A DNA stretch of 64,000 nucleotides from Methanococcoides sp. LMO-2 (GCF_038432375.1 NZ_JBCAUS010000005.1:38047-102046); one strand, 5' to 3'; shown: positions 25,443 through 34,980, counted from the first letter of the stretch. Made by a program: numbers and translations. Notes: generated by a model from the sequence alone, not told the origin.

Positions 25443-26486
25443 TCAGATCTTGAATCTCAACATGGCTGCAATGCCACCAAGAGAGTGCAGCTTCTCACCT
25501 GGCTCGAACTCTGTGCTGAACACTACCATGGTCCCCTGCGCATGTTCTACCTCCTGTATCATAGCATCGATGTTGCCCTCTTCCCGCTCCAGCCGGAGCA
25601 GCTCATCAGCTATCAGAAGTGTTTCCACGGCACCATAATCGATGGCCTTTTTCACTTCATCCATACCATAGGCGACCTTACCCCCAAGAGCCATTTCCTT
25701 TAAGAGCTCATCCATCAGAGAGGATTCCCTTGCGATCCTGGACTCTTCCATGATCCTGTCAACAGCACCCCTTCTAAGCACTTCCTGAAACCCGGACATG
25801 CCTATGGACGATGTGTCCTCAACAAGAATACCCGATGCCAGTTCCTGGTCCTTCGAAGAGATGTATTTCATCAGGTCATCCTTTGTAAAACCCGGTCCTG
25901 CAACCACAACAGACTCAGTCCCGCACATGGCATGCTTCAATTGCTCCAGTATGTTATCGAAGAAGACCTCACGAAGCGTTCCCTCGCCTTTCCCGGAAGA
26001 CTGGCGGATATGTGAATAAAGCTCAATTCCATAGTGCCTCACAAAACCAATGTCTGCATCCCCTTCTTCAATGGCCACAATAATAACCTTGGGCTTTTTT
26101 GATGCAGCTTCTGCTTCGTTCACACGCTCGACCTGGTCCTTTTTCCAGTGCTTTATAATAGAGAGGGCAGTTCCTCCCTCAAGATTAAGAGTATGGTGAT
26201 AACCGGCATCCATCCCGTGTTCTATAAGACCGTGAACCCTGAGACGATTGGAGAACTTATGGAACTCGAGGTCATCCACCCTGATACCAAGCCTCACGTT
26301 CTTCTTCTCGACCTTCTCCGGCCTGAGCTTATCGCTGGCAGCCTCGGCTTTCCGTTTAGTAAGAGCAAATACGAGATCACCTTTCTCGATGATATATTTA
26401 AGGTGCCACAGATCATCCAGCGTCTCCGGAGTAAGGGCTATCTCACCCTCCTTATTTCCCCTCAGGTCTCTTTTTGTTACTCTCAT
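25443..26486 (-). CDS. pelA: Pelota, mRNA surveillance protein
   Basis: A 347-residue homologue of Pelota/Dom34, an eRF1-like factor that, with aEF1alpha, releases stalled ribosomes. The N-terminal Sm-like domain is MRVTKRDLRGNKEGEIALTPETLDDLWHLKYII. The central domain carries KVIIVAIEEGDADIGFVRHYG, and the C-terminal domain has VEHAQGTMVVFSTEFEPGEKLHSLGGIAAMLRF. It lacks the GGQ motif, as expected. It lies 72 bases after rqcH on the same strand, so two ribosome-rescue factors are probably co-expressed. Confidence 0.95.
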   Translation of the reverse strand: MRVTKRDLRGNKEGEIALTPETLDDLWHLKYIIEKGDLVFALTKRKAEAASDKLRPEKVEKKNVRLGIRVDDLEFHKFSNRLRVHGLIEHGMDAGYHHTLNLEGGTALSIIKHWKKDQVERVNEAEAASKKPKVIIVAIEEGDADIGFVRHYGIELYSHIRQSSGKGEGTLREVFFDNILEQLKHAMCGTESVVVAGPGFTKDDLMKYISSKDQELASGILVEDTSSIGMSGFQEVLRRGAVDRIMEESRIARESSLMDELLKEMALGGKVAYGMDEVKKAIDYGAVETLLIADELLRLEREEGNIDAMIQEVEHAQGTMVVFSTEFEPGEKLHSLGGIAAMLRFKI

Positions 26487-26558
26487 GATTACACCAACGA
26501 TTTACACGATCATATATCCATACCTGCCATCCACAGATGCCATCCATAACACCAGACA

Positions 26559-28556
26559 TCACTTCTTGATATCCGATTCTCCCGGAGGAAGCCTCTTTGC
26601 GATGATGTCAGGAGAAGCTATCTGCTTGACAAAGGACGGGTCCTTCAGTTCATCCACATAGATACGATAGACCTTCTTCGCAATATCGTTCTGGTTGAAC
26701 TTGCCCGGGACCAGTTCTACCACATACTTGCCGGAGCTTTGTATGGCAGATACCGGACCTCCGATAACACGGGTCTCGGCTCCAAGCTCCAGACCTACAG
26801 CCACGCCTACAGGAACATCCCTGTAATAATTACGTTCCCCGCGAATGATGAAGGAACCTTTTTTCAGGTATTCACCGGATTCAGGGGTCTTTGAGACCTG
26901 CTCTGGTTTTACCCAGTAGCAATCCCCGCTGAACTGGCCGGATTTCCAGACACTTGAATAGGACACCACGAACCTTGCAGCTTCCTCAAGTGTCGTTTCA
27001 GGAATATCCTTCCCTTCGGTCTTGATGATGGTGATAGGTGCACCCGGGACCTGTGTGTGGAAAACGAGGTCACGTTTTTCCATATACTTTTTCACAAGCT
27101 CCTCATTGGTATCCGCATCCCTTCCGCCAACAACAAGGAAACCGTCGGATGAGAAGAACCACCTGAACCGGTCGTACCAGTGCTTCTTGAAGAATGCCTT
27201 TCTTCTTTTGGATACTTTCTTTTCCCTCTTCTGCATTGCAACCTTGGTATCCTCGATTGCACGCAGGGCACCATCACGTTTTTTGGTCAGCTTCTTGGCC
27301 TTCTCGTAATAGGTCTGTGCATTCTGAGGAACGGTCTTACGAATATTGATGTTCGCTTTTATACCATCGAGATCAACGACAATGGTACCTTCTGCCGAAT
27401 CGATACTTACGATCGCACGGGCTGCAGGAAGGTCGTCTTTTGCTTTTTTCAGGATCGAACGGATCTCATCCCAGGAATACCCCTTATCACGTGCATTCCC
27501 CAGGATCGAAAGCAACTCTTCGATGTTCTGGTAATGCTCATAGATCTTCTCTGCAATGGTGGTGAACTTGTCCGTGTCCTTCTCGAACTTTTTGATGGCT
27601 TCCTCCTGTTTGCGAAGCCTCCTTTCAAAGACATCCACCTTTTCCTTCTTTTTAGCGACTACCTCTTCGATAACTTCTTCAGAAGCCTTTTTCCCGAAGA
27701 ATTCGTCAAGGGCCTTGTTGAAGGAAGGGAAGAATTCCTTCTCATTGGAAGAATACTGGTCGAGTTCCAGAGGAATGACATCGACAGCTTCCAGTTCGCC
27801 TTTAATATCCTTTTTGACGATACACGGCTTCAGCCTGTGTTCCACGATCGGGGAAAATACGAGCTTTACTGCTTCACAAAGTGCCTTCAAATTTTCAGGA
27901 GTGGCATCCTTTGCAGGAGTGCTTTTGTCAACCTCCGCCCTCAGGCAGACCTCTTCTGCGAGGACACCACCAAGGTTGTATCTTGTGGCTATGGTCCTTA
28001 CAATATCGGAAGTTGATGATGCGAACACTTCTGCCATACCAGCCTCATCCACATCAAGTGGACTTAGCTGTGCTTCAGGGTATTCATATATCTCACCACT
28101 GCGAACCCTCCTTCCCCTGAAGGTCACCGGGTTCATCGGGAGAATGATCTTACGATCGCTGTCAAGAAGAACGATATTGCCTCTTGAGAACAGTTCACAT
28201 ACAAGTATTGTCTCAATACCACCACGGATCACACCGATCTCAATTATCCTGTCAAAGTCATACTGATCAACAGAAGTGATCCTGCCACCCAGTATATGCT
28301 TCCTCAGCAACATAGGGAATGCGTGAGGGATCTTGGGGCTTGGACGCACATACTGGCTCATGTGTGCTCTCTTGCCGGCCTCTATCACCAGATTGTCACG
28401 CCCTTTTCCGAATATGAAAAGATTGATCCGGATCTCACCGGGAACAGGCTGGTATATCTTACCGATCTTTGCATCGATAAGAGAGCCTTCAATATCAACA
28501 TTACCAAGTTCGGATACAAGAGCAGCCACGTCTGCGCTCGTCATCTCCTGTTTCAT
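26559..28556 (-). CDS. rqcH: ribosome quality control protein RqcH (NFACT family)
   Basis: A 665-residue NFACT protein, homologue of Rqc2/NEMF. It binds 50S subunits blocked by peptidyl-tRNA and, in bacteria, drives addition of alanine tails. NFACT-N is at about 1-230 (ADVAALVSELGNVDIEGSLIDAK, GGRITSVDQYDFDRIIEI). A coiled-coil follows from about 290 to 480. The NFACT-R domain is near 480-580 (RWFFSSDGFLVVGGRDADTNEELVKKYM, DLVFHTQVPGAP). It is encoded just before pelA, linking two stalled-ribosome pathways. Confidence 0.93.
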   Translation of the reverse strand: MKQEMTSADVAALVSELGNVDIEGSLIDAKIGKIYQPVPGEIRINLFIFGKGRDNLVIEAGKRAHMSQYVRPSPKIPHAFPMLLRKHILGGRITSVDQYDFDRIIEIGVIRGGIETILVCELFSRGNIVLLDSDRKIILPMNPVTFRGRRVRSGEIYEYPEAQLSPLDVDEAGMAEVFASSTSDIVRTIATRYNLGGVLAEEVCLRAEVDKSTPAKDATPENLKALCEAVKLVFSPIVEHRLKPCIVKKDIKGELEAVDVIPLELDQYSSNEKEFFPSFNKALDEFFGKKASEEVIEEVVAKKKEKVDVFERRLRKQEEAIKKFEKDTDKFTTIAEKIYEHYQNIEELLSILGNARDKGYSWDEIRSILKKAKDDLPAARAIVSIDSAEGTIVVDLDGIKANINIRKTVPQNAQTYYEKAKKLTKKRDGALRAIEDTKVAMQKREKKVSKRRKAFFKKHWYDRFRWFFSSDGFLVVGGRDADTNEELVKKYMEKRDLVFHTQVPGAPITIIKTEGKDIPETTLEEAARFVVSYSSVWKSGQFSGDCYWVKPEQVSKTPESGEYLKKGSFIIRGERNYYRDVPVGVAVGLELGAETRVIGGPVSAIQSSGKYVVELVPGKFNQNDIAKKVYRIYVDELKDPSFVKQIASPDIIAKRLPPGESDIKK

Positions 28557-28692
28557 AGATGCCTATAGCGTTCGACCTGACTTAAGGTTTATCCATATTG
28601 ATAAAACTCAAATTTAAGTAATAAAGAAATAGGATTAACACATCAAATAACTGGAGTTGCGATAAGCAGACAATATCATCAGGAAACATGCA

Positions 28693-29865
28693 ATGAACTT
28701 TAAGACAAAATATTTCCTCAAATCGAAGTTCCAGGAATATTACAGGACGGCACAGATACACATACCTTCCAGGCTGGAAGCCCGTGAATGGGGATTCATC
28801 TCTTTTGACGAGATGCCGGAAACTGTAATGAGAAGGCACAAATCATTCGGCTCACCCGGAGAAGTCGAAGAATACCTTGCAGGCATGGCACCTGCACATG
28901 CATACCATTCCGTTGCATACTATACCTACCCCAGTGCACCCACCATGAAGGAGAAGCACTGGCAGGAAGCCGACCTCATCTTTGACCTTGATGCAGACCA
29001 CATCCCCGGTGCGCCTAACTCGTATTCTGAAATGCTTGACCATGTCAAGAAAGAGACATTGAAGCTCTATGATTTCCTGGTGGATGACTTCGGATTCAAT
29101 GAAGATGATATAAGGGCAGTGTTCTCAGGAGGAAGAGGATACCATTTCCACATAGCAGACCCGCGTGTCCGCTCCCTTGAAAGTGCCGAGAGAAGGGAGA
29201 TCGTGGATTATATCAGCGGGCGCGGGCTCAGCCTTGACAAGATATTCTACAAGAAAGCCGTCAGCGGTGATGCCGGCAGTGAGAACGCAAGGATGAACAT
29301 GCTGTCCTCGGAAAGCGAAGGCGGCTGGGGAGGCAGGATCAACAAATACCTGGTATCCTACCTTACCGACCTTGCGACAAAGGAAGATGCTGTGGACCTT
29401 TTCACCGGATTTAAGGGAATAGGCAAAAAGACAGCACAGAAGATGGTAGATATATTAAGGGACGAGACACAGGTGGAACTGCTTAAGAAAGGCAATATGG
29501 AAGCCCTTTCAAAGGTCAATAAGGACATTATACAGACCCTTGCACTGCAGGCGGTCAACGACATGTCAGCAAGCGTGGATGAACCTGTGACAGGAGATAT
29601 AAAGAGGCTAATACGCCTTGGGGGATCCCTCCACGGGAAGTCAGGCATGCGTGTCACAACGCTTTCCATATCCGAGCTGGAGAAGTTCGAGCCGCTGACC
29701 GATGCGGTGATTTTCTCGGACAAGCCGGTAAAATTAAAAGTGATAAGACCTTTTGCAGTACAAATGAAGGGTAATGACCTCTATGTTGAGGAGGGTACAC
29801 AGGAATTACCTGAATACGCAGCCGTGTACCTGATGTGCAGAGGTGCAGCAGAATATGGACCGTAA
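28693..29865 (+). CDS. priS: DNA primase small subunit PriS
   Basis: Catalytic subunit of archaeal primase, 390 residues. The metal-binding motif DLIFDLDADHIPG lies near residue 100, followed by FSGGRGYHFHIADPRVRSL and the later LIRLGGSLHGKSGMRV, all AEP-superfamily signatures. It makes the RNA or DNA primers for replication. The stop overlaps the next gene, a GINS subunit, so two replication genes are coupled. The start ATG follows AGGA at eight bases. Confidence 0.96.
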   Translation: MNFKTKYFLKSKFQEYYRTAQIHIPSRLEAREWGFISFDEMPETVMRRHKSFGSPGEVEEYLAGMAPAHAYHSVAYYTYPSAPTMKEKHWQEADLIFDLDADHIPGAPNSYSEMLDHVKKETLKLYDFLVDDFGFNEDDIRAVFSGGRGYHFHIADPRVRSLESAERREIVDYISGRGLSLDKIFYKKAVSGDAGSENARMNMLSSESEGGWGGRINKYLVSYLTDLATKEDAVDLFTGFKGIGKKTAQKMVDILRDETQVELLKKGNMEALSKVNKDIIQTLALQAVNDMSASVDEPVTGDIKRLIRLGGSLHGKSGMRVTTLSISELEKFEPLTDAVIFSDKPVKLKVIRPFAVQMKGNDLYVEEGTQELPEYAAVYLMCRGAAEYGP

Positions 29866-30580
29866 TGAGCTTAAAAATATACTCAGAGAAGAGAACAGTT
29901 CGGCTTTAAGGTCATTGCCTCCCGGATTCTACGGACTTGTGGACGAGTATATCCATGAGCTTGAGGAAGAGATCAGGAAGATAAACAATCCGCGTTCTGC
30001 TGAATCGAAGATACTGGAGGACGAGCTCCAGAGCGCCATCAATGATGTGGAGACAATATTCATCCGCAGGGTACGAAAAGTTACCTCAAGGGCCACTTCC
30101 AATGCGTTCTCAAGCAGTTCACCAAGACAGGACCTTGACAAGCTCCTTCCTGCAGAACAGGATGTATACCAGGCAACGCTTTCAGCAATACAGGTTGCAA
30201 GAAACCAGCTGCTGGAACCGATACTCGACCCCACATCAGCATCATCCCCTGCAAAGGAAAAGGAACCTGCAGAACAAGAGATGACCACGCAGGAAATCAC
30301 CGGAGACAAGGATGTAGAAGAAACTGCACAAGAAGCATCAGTACCCCCGGCCCCTACCAATGATAACAATAGAGATGAGACAGAGATACCCAAAAGGAAT
30401 ATAAATGAAGAGTACTTTGTTGTCCGAATATTGAAAGACCTACCGACATTCAATGCCGTAGATAATCGAAATTATACTACCAGGGCAGAGGATGTTGTTG
30501 TTTTACCGGCAATGAACGCAAATGTTCTGGTAAAACGAGGTGCTGCTCATCTTATCACAAAAATAAACGATTCAAATTAA
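29855..30580 (+). CDS. GINS complex subunit (Gins51/15 type)
   Basis: A 241-residue archaeal GINS protein. The helical A domain begins [41 protein letters not shown] low-complexity acidic Pro/Glu linker follows (about residues 125-175). The C-terminal B domain is [52 protein letters not shown] activates the replicative helicase. I chose the ATG at 29855, with GAGGTG about nine bases upstream, over the GTG at 29843. It overlaps priS by 11 bases. Confidence 0.92.
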   Translation: MDRNELKNILREENSSALRSLPPGFYGLVDEYIHELEEEIRKINNPRSAESKILEDELQSAINDVETIFIRRVRKVTSRATSNAFSSSSPRQDLDKLLPAEQDVYQATLSAIQVARNQLLEPILDPTSASSPAKEKEPAEQEMTTQEITGDKDVEETAQEASVPPAPTNDNNRDETEIPKRNINEEYFVVRILKDLPTFNAVDNRNYTTRAEDVVVLPAMNANVLVKRGAAHLITKINDSN

Positions 30581-30596
30581 TATAAAGGTGAAAATC

Positions 30597-30875
30597 ATGA
30601 AAATCCCAAAGAGGTTCAGAACATATTGCCCATCCTGCAAAAAACACACTGAACACATTGCAGAGAGAGTCAAGAAAGGCAAAGCATCGTCCATGACACA
30701 CATTGCAAGGCAGAAGAAGAGGCAATCAGGCATCGGAAACAGTGGTAAATTCTCAAAGGTTCCTGGAGGAGACAAACCAACCAAGAGAGTACAGCTCAAA
30801 TACCGCTGCGCCGAGTGCAACAAGTCACACCAGAGGCCATGCTTCAGAGCAAAGAAATTCGAGTTTAAGGAATGA
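30597..30875 (+). CDS. rpl44e: 50S ribosomal protein L44e
   Basis: A 92-residue ribosomal protein of the large subunit with a zinc ribbon: [12 protein letters not shown] near the start and [22 protein letters not shown] at the end. The start [10 protein letters not shown] is the family N-terminus; the ATG at 30597-30599 follows AAAGGTG at six bases. It is part of the replication/translation gene string that begins with priS. Confidence 0.96.
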   Translation: MKIPKRFRTYCPSCKKHTEHIAERVKKGKASSMTHIARQKKRQSGIGNSGKFSKVPGGDKPTKRVQLKYRCAECNKSHQRPCFRAKKFEFKE

Positions 30876-30880
30876 TAACA

Positions 30881-31057
30881 ATGACACAACCAAAAAGCAG
30901 ATTCTTACGCGTAAAATGCAACGACTGCTCCAACGAGCAGGTCATCTTCGGCAGTGCAAGCCGCAAGGTCACATGCCTTGTATGCGGAAGGACACTCGCA
31001 GAATCAACCGGCGGAAAGTCAACAATCACAACACATATCCTGGAAGTACTTGAATAA
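30881..31057 (+). CDS. rps27e: 30S ribosomal protein S27e
   Basis: A 58-residue zinc-binding ribosomal protein of the small subunit. It has the full C2C2 finger: [37 protein letters not shown] chose the ATG at 30881-30883 ([11 protein letters not shown]); a start at 30872 overlaps L44e. It lies six bases after rpl44e and before the aIF2alpha gene, a common archaeal order. Confidence 0.95.
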   Translation: MTQPKSRFLRVKCNDCSNEQVIFGSASRKVTCLVCGRTLAESTGGKSTITTHILEVLE

Positions 31058-31068
31058 AGTGGTGTAGA

Positions 31069-31866
31069 ATGGATAACAACAACTGGCCAGAAAGCGGCGA
31101 CTTCGTAGTTTGTACTGTAAAGAACGTGGTCGACTTTGGGGCCTATACCACTCTTGAGGAATATGGAGGAAAGGAAGGTTTCATCCATATCTCCGAGATC
31201 AAGGCTGGATGGGTCAAATACGTCCGTGATTACGTCAGGGAAGGCCAGAAGATCGTCTGCAAAGTACTGGACGTAGACCCGAACCGACGCCATATCGACC
31301 TGTCCTTAAAGGATGTAAACGAGCACCAGAAGCGTGCAAAGATCCAGGACTGGAAGAACGAACAGAAAGCTGAGAAGTGGCTCCAGTTCGTAGCTGAGGA
31401 CACAAAGACCAACCCGAAGAAGATGGAAGAGGTCAGATCCATTCTTATGGAAGAGTTCGGAAGCTGCTACACAGGCTTTGAAGAAGCTGCAATCAGCGGA
31501 AAGGAAGCTTTTGACGGTATCGGCATCAGTAAAAAGCTCGCAGCAAAGATAGCAGAGATCGCTCAAGAGAACATAAAACTTCCATTCGTAGACATCGCAG
31601 GATACGTAGACCTTACCTCCAATGGCCCTGACGGCATCGAGGTAATCAAGAAAGCATTGAAGTCAGCTACAAAGATCAAAGAAGATGATGTCAGGATCAA
31701 TGTCACATATACAGGTGCACCAAGATACAGGATTAAGATCATTGCACCAGACTACAAGACTGCAGAATCTGTTTTGAAGAAAGCTTCTGACAAGGCTATT
31801 GATTACATCGAGAAAAAGGGAGGAAAAGGAATTTTCCACCGACATATCGAAACAGCAAAGGCGTGA
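31069..31866 (+). CDS. translation initiation factor aIF2 subunit alpha
   Basis: A 265-residue subunit of the aIF2 heterotrimer that carries initiator tRNA to the ribosome. The N-terminal S1 domain is complete (SGDFVVCTVKNVVDFGAYTTLEEYGGKEGFIHISEIKAGWVKYVRDYVREGQ). A helical domain follows, then the C-terminal alpha/beta domain that binds the gamma subunit (RINVTYTGAPRYRIKIIAPDYKTAE). The beta subunit is elsewhere in this window at 47392-48000. Confidence 0.96.
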   Translation: MDNNNWPESGDFVVCTVKNVVDFGAYTTLEEYGGKEGFIHISEIKAGWVKYVRDYVREGQKIVCKVLDVDPNRRHIDLSLKDVNEHQKRAKIQDWKNEQKAEKWLQFVAEDTKTNPKKMEEVRSILMEEFGSCYTGFEEAAISGKEAFDGIGISKKLAAKIAEIAQENIKLPFVDIAGYVDLTSNGPDGIEVIKKALKSATKIKEDDVRINVTYTGAPRYRIKIIAPDYKTAESVLKKASDKAIDYIEKKGGKGIFHRHIETAKA

Positions 31867-31873
31867 TGTTACA

Positions 31874-32044
31874 TTGGGCTACAAGATAAGAAAGTGTACT
31901 CAATGCAATATTTACACATTGAAAGAAAACTGCCCGGAATGTGGTGAACCTTCCAGAAATCCACTTCCGGCACGTTTTTCACCGCTTGACCCATATGGTA
32001 AATACCGCCGAATATCCAAAAGGAGAGAAATGGAACATGCGTGA
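31874..32044 (+). CDS. H/ACA RNP protein Nop10
   Basis: A 56-residue component of the box H/ACA pseudouridylation particle. The sequence GYKIRKCTQCNIYTLKENCPECGEPSRNPLPARFSPLDPYGKYRR shows the two-CXXC zinc ribbon and the conserved C-terminal helix contact to Cbf5. The correct start is TTG at 31874-31876, seven bases after the aIF2alpha stop. A longer in-frame reading would run through the end of the aIF2alpha gene and is not credible. The stop overlaps the next gene. Confidence 0.92.
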   Translation: MGYKIRKCTQCNIYTLKENCPECGEPSRNPLPARFSPLDPYGKYRRISKRREMEHA

Positions 32045-32813
32045 AACAACTGTGGTTCGCCTTAATGAAGATGAAATCCAGCTGAACGACCCAATACTTC
32101 TTGTAGGACTTCCAGGGGTCGGGCATGTTGGTAAACTTGTTGTCGACCATCTGGTCGAAAAGCTGGAAGCAGAAAAAGTTTTTGAGATCTATTCTCCTCA
32201 TTTCCCACCACAGGTCATGGTGAACGAGGACAGCACAGTCAAGCTCGTCAATAACGAGATTCACATTTACAGCGCTGGTGAGACAGACCTTGTCCTCCTT
32301 GGAGGAGACCACCAGAGCACAACTACCGACGGTCACTACGAACTTGCAGGCATTTACCTCAAACTTGCCGAAGAACTGGGCGTTTCAAAGATCTACACCC
32401 TGGGAGGATACCCAACAGGCAAGCTGGAGCACATCGATGAGGTAATGGGTGCTGCAAATGACGCGGAACTTGTGGAAGAGCTGAAAGAGCACGGAGTTAC
32501 CTTCAAGGCCAGCGAGCCAGGAGGAGGTATCGTAGGTGCATCCGGCCTTTTACTCGGACTCAGCAAGTTCACAAATATGAAAGCTGCGTGTCTTATGGGA
32601 CTTACCTCAGGATACCTTGTTGACCCGAAGAGCGCACAATCACTCCTTGCCATACTCAGCAAGCTCATAAACATCGAGGTCGACGTGGCCGAACTTGAAG
32701 AGCGTGCAAAGGACATGGAGAAGATCGTTGCTAACCTCATGGAAGCAAAACAGCAACAACAGGGAGTATTGAGAGATACTGCCGTTGAAGAAGACTTAAG
32801 ATACATCGGCTAA
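32037..32813 (+). CDS. PAC2-family proteasome assembly chaperone-like protein
   Basis: A 258-residue protein of the archaeal PAC2 family (COG2047). It has the family patterns DPILLVGLPGVGHVGKLVVDHLVEKL, FPPQVMVNEDSTVKLVNNEIHIY, TLGGYPTGKLE and VGASGLLLGLSKFTNMKAACLMG. A helical C-terminus rich in Glu and Gln follows. The start ATG at 32037-32039 overlaps nop10 by eight bases. By analogy to yeast Pba1/Pba2 a role in proteasome assembly is proposed, but the archaeal function is not firmly shown. Confidence 0.9.
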   Translation: MRETTVVRLNEDEIQLNDPILLVGLPGVGHVGKLVVDHLVEKLEAEKVFEIYSPHFPPQVMVNEDSTVKLVNNEIHIYSAGETDLVLLGGDHQSTTTDGHYELAGIYLKLAEELGVSKIYTLGGYPTGKLEHIDEVMGAANDAELVEELKEHGVTFKASEPGGGIVGASGLLLGLSKFTNMKAACLMGLTSGYLVDPKSAQSLLAILSKLINIEVDVAELEERAKDMEKIVANLMEAKQQQQGVLRDTAVEEDLRYIG

Positions 32814-32822
32814 GGTGGGAAC

Positions 32823-34046
32823 ATGCAGATCAATGCTGATCTCCACCTCCATTCTAAATACTCAATGGCATGCTCCAATAAGATGGAGCTGCCGACAATT
32901 GCTGTAGAGGCCAGGAAAAAAGGCATCGACCTTGTGGCCACAGGCGATTGTATCCATCCAAAATGGCTAGCTGACATCAAGTCCGCAGCCACCGATGATG
33001 AGACCATACTCATCAATGATACTCATTTTATACCTACCACAGAGATCGAGGACAAGAACCGCGTCCACCATCTCCTGATACTGCCATCCATCTCAAAGGC
33101 CGAGGAGCTGGCAGAGACCATGTCAAAATACACTGACCTGGCAATCGATGGCAGACCAACAGTACGGCTGAACGGCAGTGAGATAGCACAGATAGCAAGG
33201 GACATCGGTGCACTCATCGGGCCCTGCCATGCGTTTACCCCCTGGACAGCCCTGTATGCATATCATGACTCACTCCAAAGCTGCTACGGTGACCTCACAG
33301 ACTATATCTCCTTCGTGGAGCTGGGCTTAAGCGCGGATACCGATTACGCGGACCGCATCAGCGAGCTTCACAGACTGACCTTCCTGACCAACTCTGATGC
33401 ACACTCCCCCTGGTCCAACAAACTGGCACGCGAGTTTACCCGTTTCGAGGTCCCATCAATCGATTTCGAGGGACTGGAAAAAGCCATCCTCCGCAAGGAA
33501 GGCTACAAAGCAACACTGAACGTAGGGTTCTTCCCCGAAGAGGGGAAATACAACGAATCCGCGTGCATCAAGTGCTTTACCCACTACACCCTTGAGCAAG
33601 CCGTCCAGAACAACTGGCGCTGCCCCCAGTGCAGGGGACAGGTAAAGAAAGGAGTGTGCGACAGGATCAACGAACTGGCAGACCTGGAAGAACCGGTGCA
33701 CCCAAACCACCGCCCGGACTACCTGCACCTAGCACCCCTTGCAGAGATCATTATGATGGCACTGGGACATGCAAGCATCACCACCAAAGGCGTAAAGACC
33801 GCATGGGAAAGCCTTGTGGAAAAGTTCGGCAACGAGGTTGCAGTCCTGCTGGATGCAGAACCTGACCAGCTCGACATCGTCAGCCCAAAAATAGTTGATG
33901 CAATATTGGCATTCCGAAACGGCGAGGTCATCATCCACCCCGGAGGCGGAGGCCAGTATGGCTGGATAGAACTGCCGGATTCCGAACACAAACCAAAAGC
34001 AGATCCACCAAAACCAAAGAACCAGAGCTCCCTTTTCGACTTCTGA
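32823..34046 (+). CDS. endonuclease Q, PHP-domain DNA repair nuclease
   Basis: A 407-residue protein of the COG1379 family with a PHP phosphoesterase domain and a zinc ribbon, the architecture of archaeal EndoQ. EndoQ cuts DNA 5' of deaminated bases such as hypoxanthine and uracil. PHP motifs are ADLHLHSKYS, GLDLVATGD-like (GIDLVATGDCIHP) and TNSDAHSPW. The ribbon is CIKCFTHYTLEQAVQNNWRCPQC. The last residues, QSSLFDF, resemble a PCNA-interacting PIP box (QxxLFxF). It is the last gene of the priS string. Confidence 0.9.
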   Translation: MQINADLHLHSKYSMACSNKMELPTIAVEARKKGIDLVATGDCIHPKWLADIKSAATDDETILINDTHFIPTTEIEDKNRVHHLLILPSISKAEELAETMSKYTDLAIDGRPTVRLNGSEIAQIARDIGALIGPCHAFTPWTALYAYHDSLQSCYGDLTDYISFVELGLSADTDYADRISELHRLTFLTNSDAHSPWSNKLAREFTRFEVPSIDFEGLEKAILRKEGYKATLNVGFFPEEGKYNESACIKCFTHYTLEQAVQNNWRCPQCRGQVKKGVCDRINELADLEEPVHPNHRPDYLHLAPLAEIIMMALGHASITTKGVKTAWESLVEKFGNEVAVLLDAEPDQLDIVSPKIVDAILAFRNGEVIIHPGGGGQYGWIELPDSEHKPKADPPKPKNQSSLFDF

Positions 34047-34097
34047 ACCACTTTTTCGACACCTATATAAGCCATAAACGCCTTCAGAAACAACAAT

Positions 34098-34216
34098 GCC
34101 GGGGTGGCAGAGCGGACTAATCCAACGGTGAATTAACAGCCGCGGAGTCTATACGCGGCAGGCTCGAGACCTGTTTCTCCTAACGGAGTGCTTGGGTTCA
34201 AATCCCAACCCCGGCG
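34098..34216 (+). tRNA. tRNA-Ser(CGA) with an intron near the D arm
   Basis: The acceptor pairs GCCGGGG with CCCCGGC, with discriminator G as expected for serine. The anticodon arm is GCAGG-CTCGAGA-CCTGT (34158-34174), anticodon CGA. A class II variable arm (CTCC/GGAG) and a T arm (TTGGG/CCCAA) follow. The gene is 119 bases, 33 more than a mature tRNA-Ser, and the excess lies before the anticodon arm, at about 34121-34154. GGACT (34114-34118) can pair with AGTCT (34146-34150), leaving bulges AAT and ATAC, a bulge-helix-bulge-like splice motif. The exact splice sites are uncertain by one or two bases. Confidence 0.88.
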
Positions 34217-34433
34217 TCTTATTTTATGTTTAATTTTATCATTACAATTTAGGATATTGTAATTGTGGTAATTTTCTGATTATGGGCAATGTATCATAGT
34301 GCCTATAATAATGTCCAAAGATACCTAAAAATCTCCTAAGTTTTAGTTCTGTTAAAAATAAAAAGTGGTTTAAAAAACAATCTAAATATTAAAAATCAAA
34401 AGTAAGGCTGATAATTTTAGATACACTGTGAAT
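34217..34433. other. AT-rich spacer beside tRNA-Ser
   Basis: No gene is seen. This begins a strongly AT-rich stretch of about 2 kb that differs from the surrounding chromosome, starting directly at the tRNA gene. Confidence 0.4.
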
Positions 34434-34898
34434 TCATTCTGTTTGTAGATTCGTTACAATATAAGTCATTATTATATTCTTAAGTGCATCACAATTTTCT
34501 TTCGATGCTTTAAATGCCCCTTCTATTTTTTTATCAAATAAAACTTGTAGATACATTCTTGATTTTTCGTTAGACTCTATAAAATCATATTCCACTTTTC
34601 TGATTTGCCAATATGTTATACGATTCTTTAAAGGAGTCATGTCAAAATCATCTTCTTTCATAATATTTTTAGCTTCCATTATGAAAGTATCAGAGAATAA
34701 AAAAAGATTTTCGTAAACGCGTTCTCCGTCTTCTGTTAAATATTCATTTATAAAAATATCTTTAATTTCTTCATTGCATACTTCCCGATAAAAATCGTAG
34801 ATATAGTTAATCTTTTTTTGAAGAGTATCTCCAATTCCTATCTTTTCAAGATATTCTATAAATTTGGCATGTTGGTTGAATTCTACATTTTCACTCAT
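34434..34898 (-). CDS. unknown small partner of the RelA/SpoT-like gene
   Basis: A 154-residue soluble protein with AT-rich coding sequence. Residues 1-55 are helical (MSENVEFNQHAKFIEYLEKIGIG). A strand-rich region follows (YENLFLFSDTFIMEAKNI, KNRITYWQIRKVEYDFI, RMYLQVLFDKKIEGAFKA) and then a C-terminal helix (CDALKNIIMTYIVTNL), an order reminiscent of a PH-like domain. I do not recognise a named family. It is 82 bases downstream of the RelA/SpoT-like gene and on the same strand. An antitoxin or accessory role is a guess from the pairing. Confidence 0.75.
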   Translation of the reverse strand: MSENVEFNQHAKFIEYLEKIGIGDTLQKKINYIYDFYREVCNEEIKDIFINEYLTEDGERVYENLFLFSDTFIMEAKNIMKEDDFDMTPLKNRITYWQIRKVEYDFIESNEKSRMYLQVLFDKKIEGAFKASKENCDALKNIIMTYIVTNLQTE

Positions 34899-34980
34899 AT
34901 GGAACCATCCTTCATAAATTCTAATAAATTCTAAACACTATAATTCTCATCTGCAAATTTGTTTCCAGTTTGAAAAGGGA

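Noticed and set aside
27180..28016. Long open frame antisense to rqcH (and similar antisense frames at 1511-1939, 2012-2635, 5006-5743, 6481-6834)
   Set aside because: These mirror strongly coding genes, have no ribosome sites and unlikely composition (very Cys- or His-rich); they are shadows of real genes.
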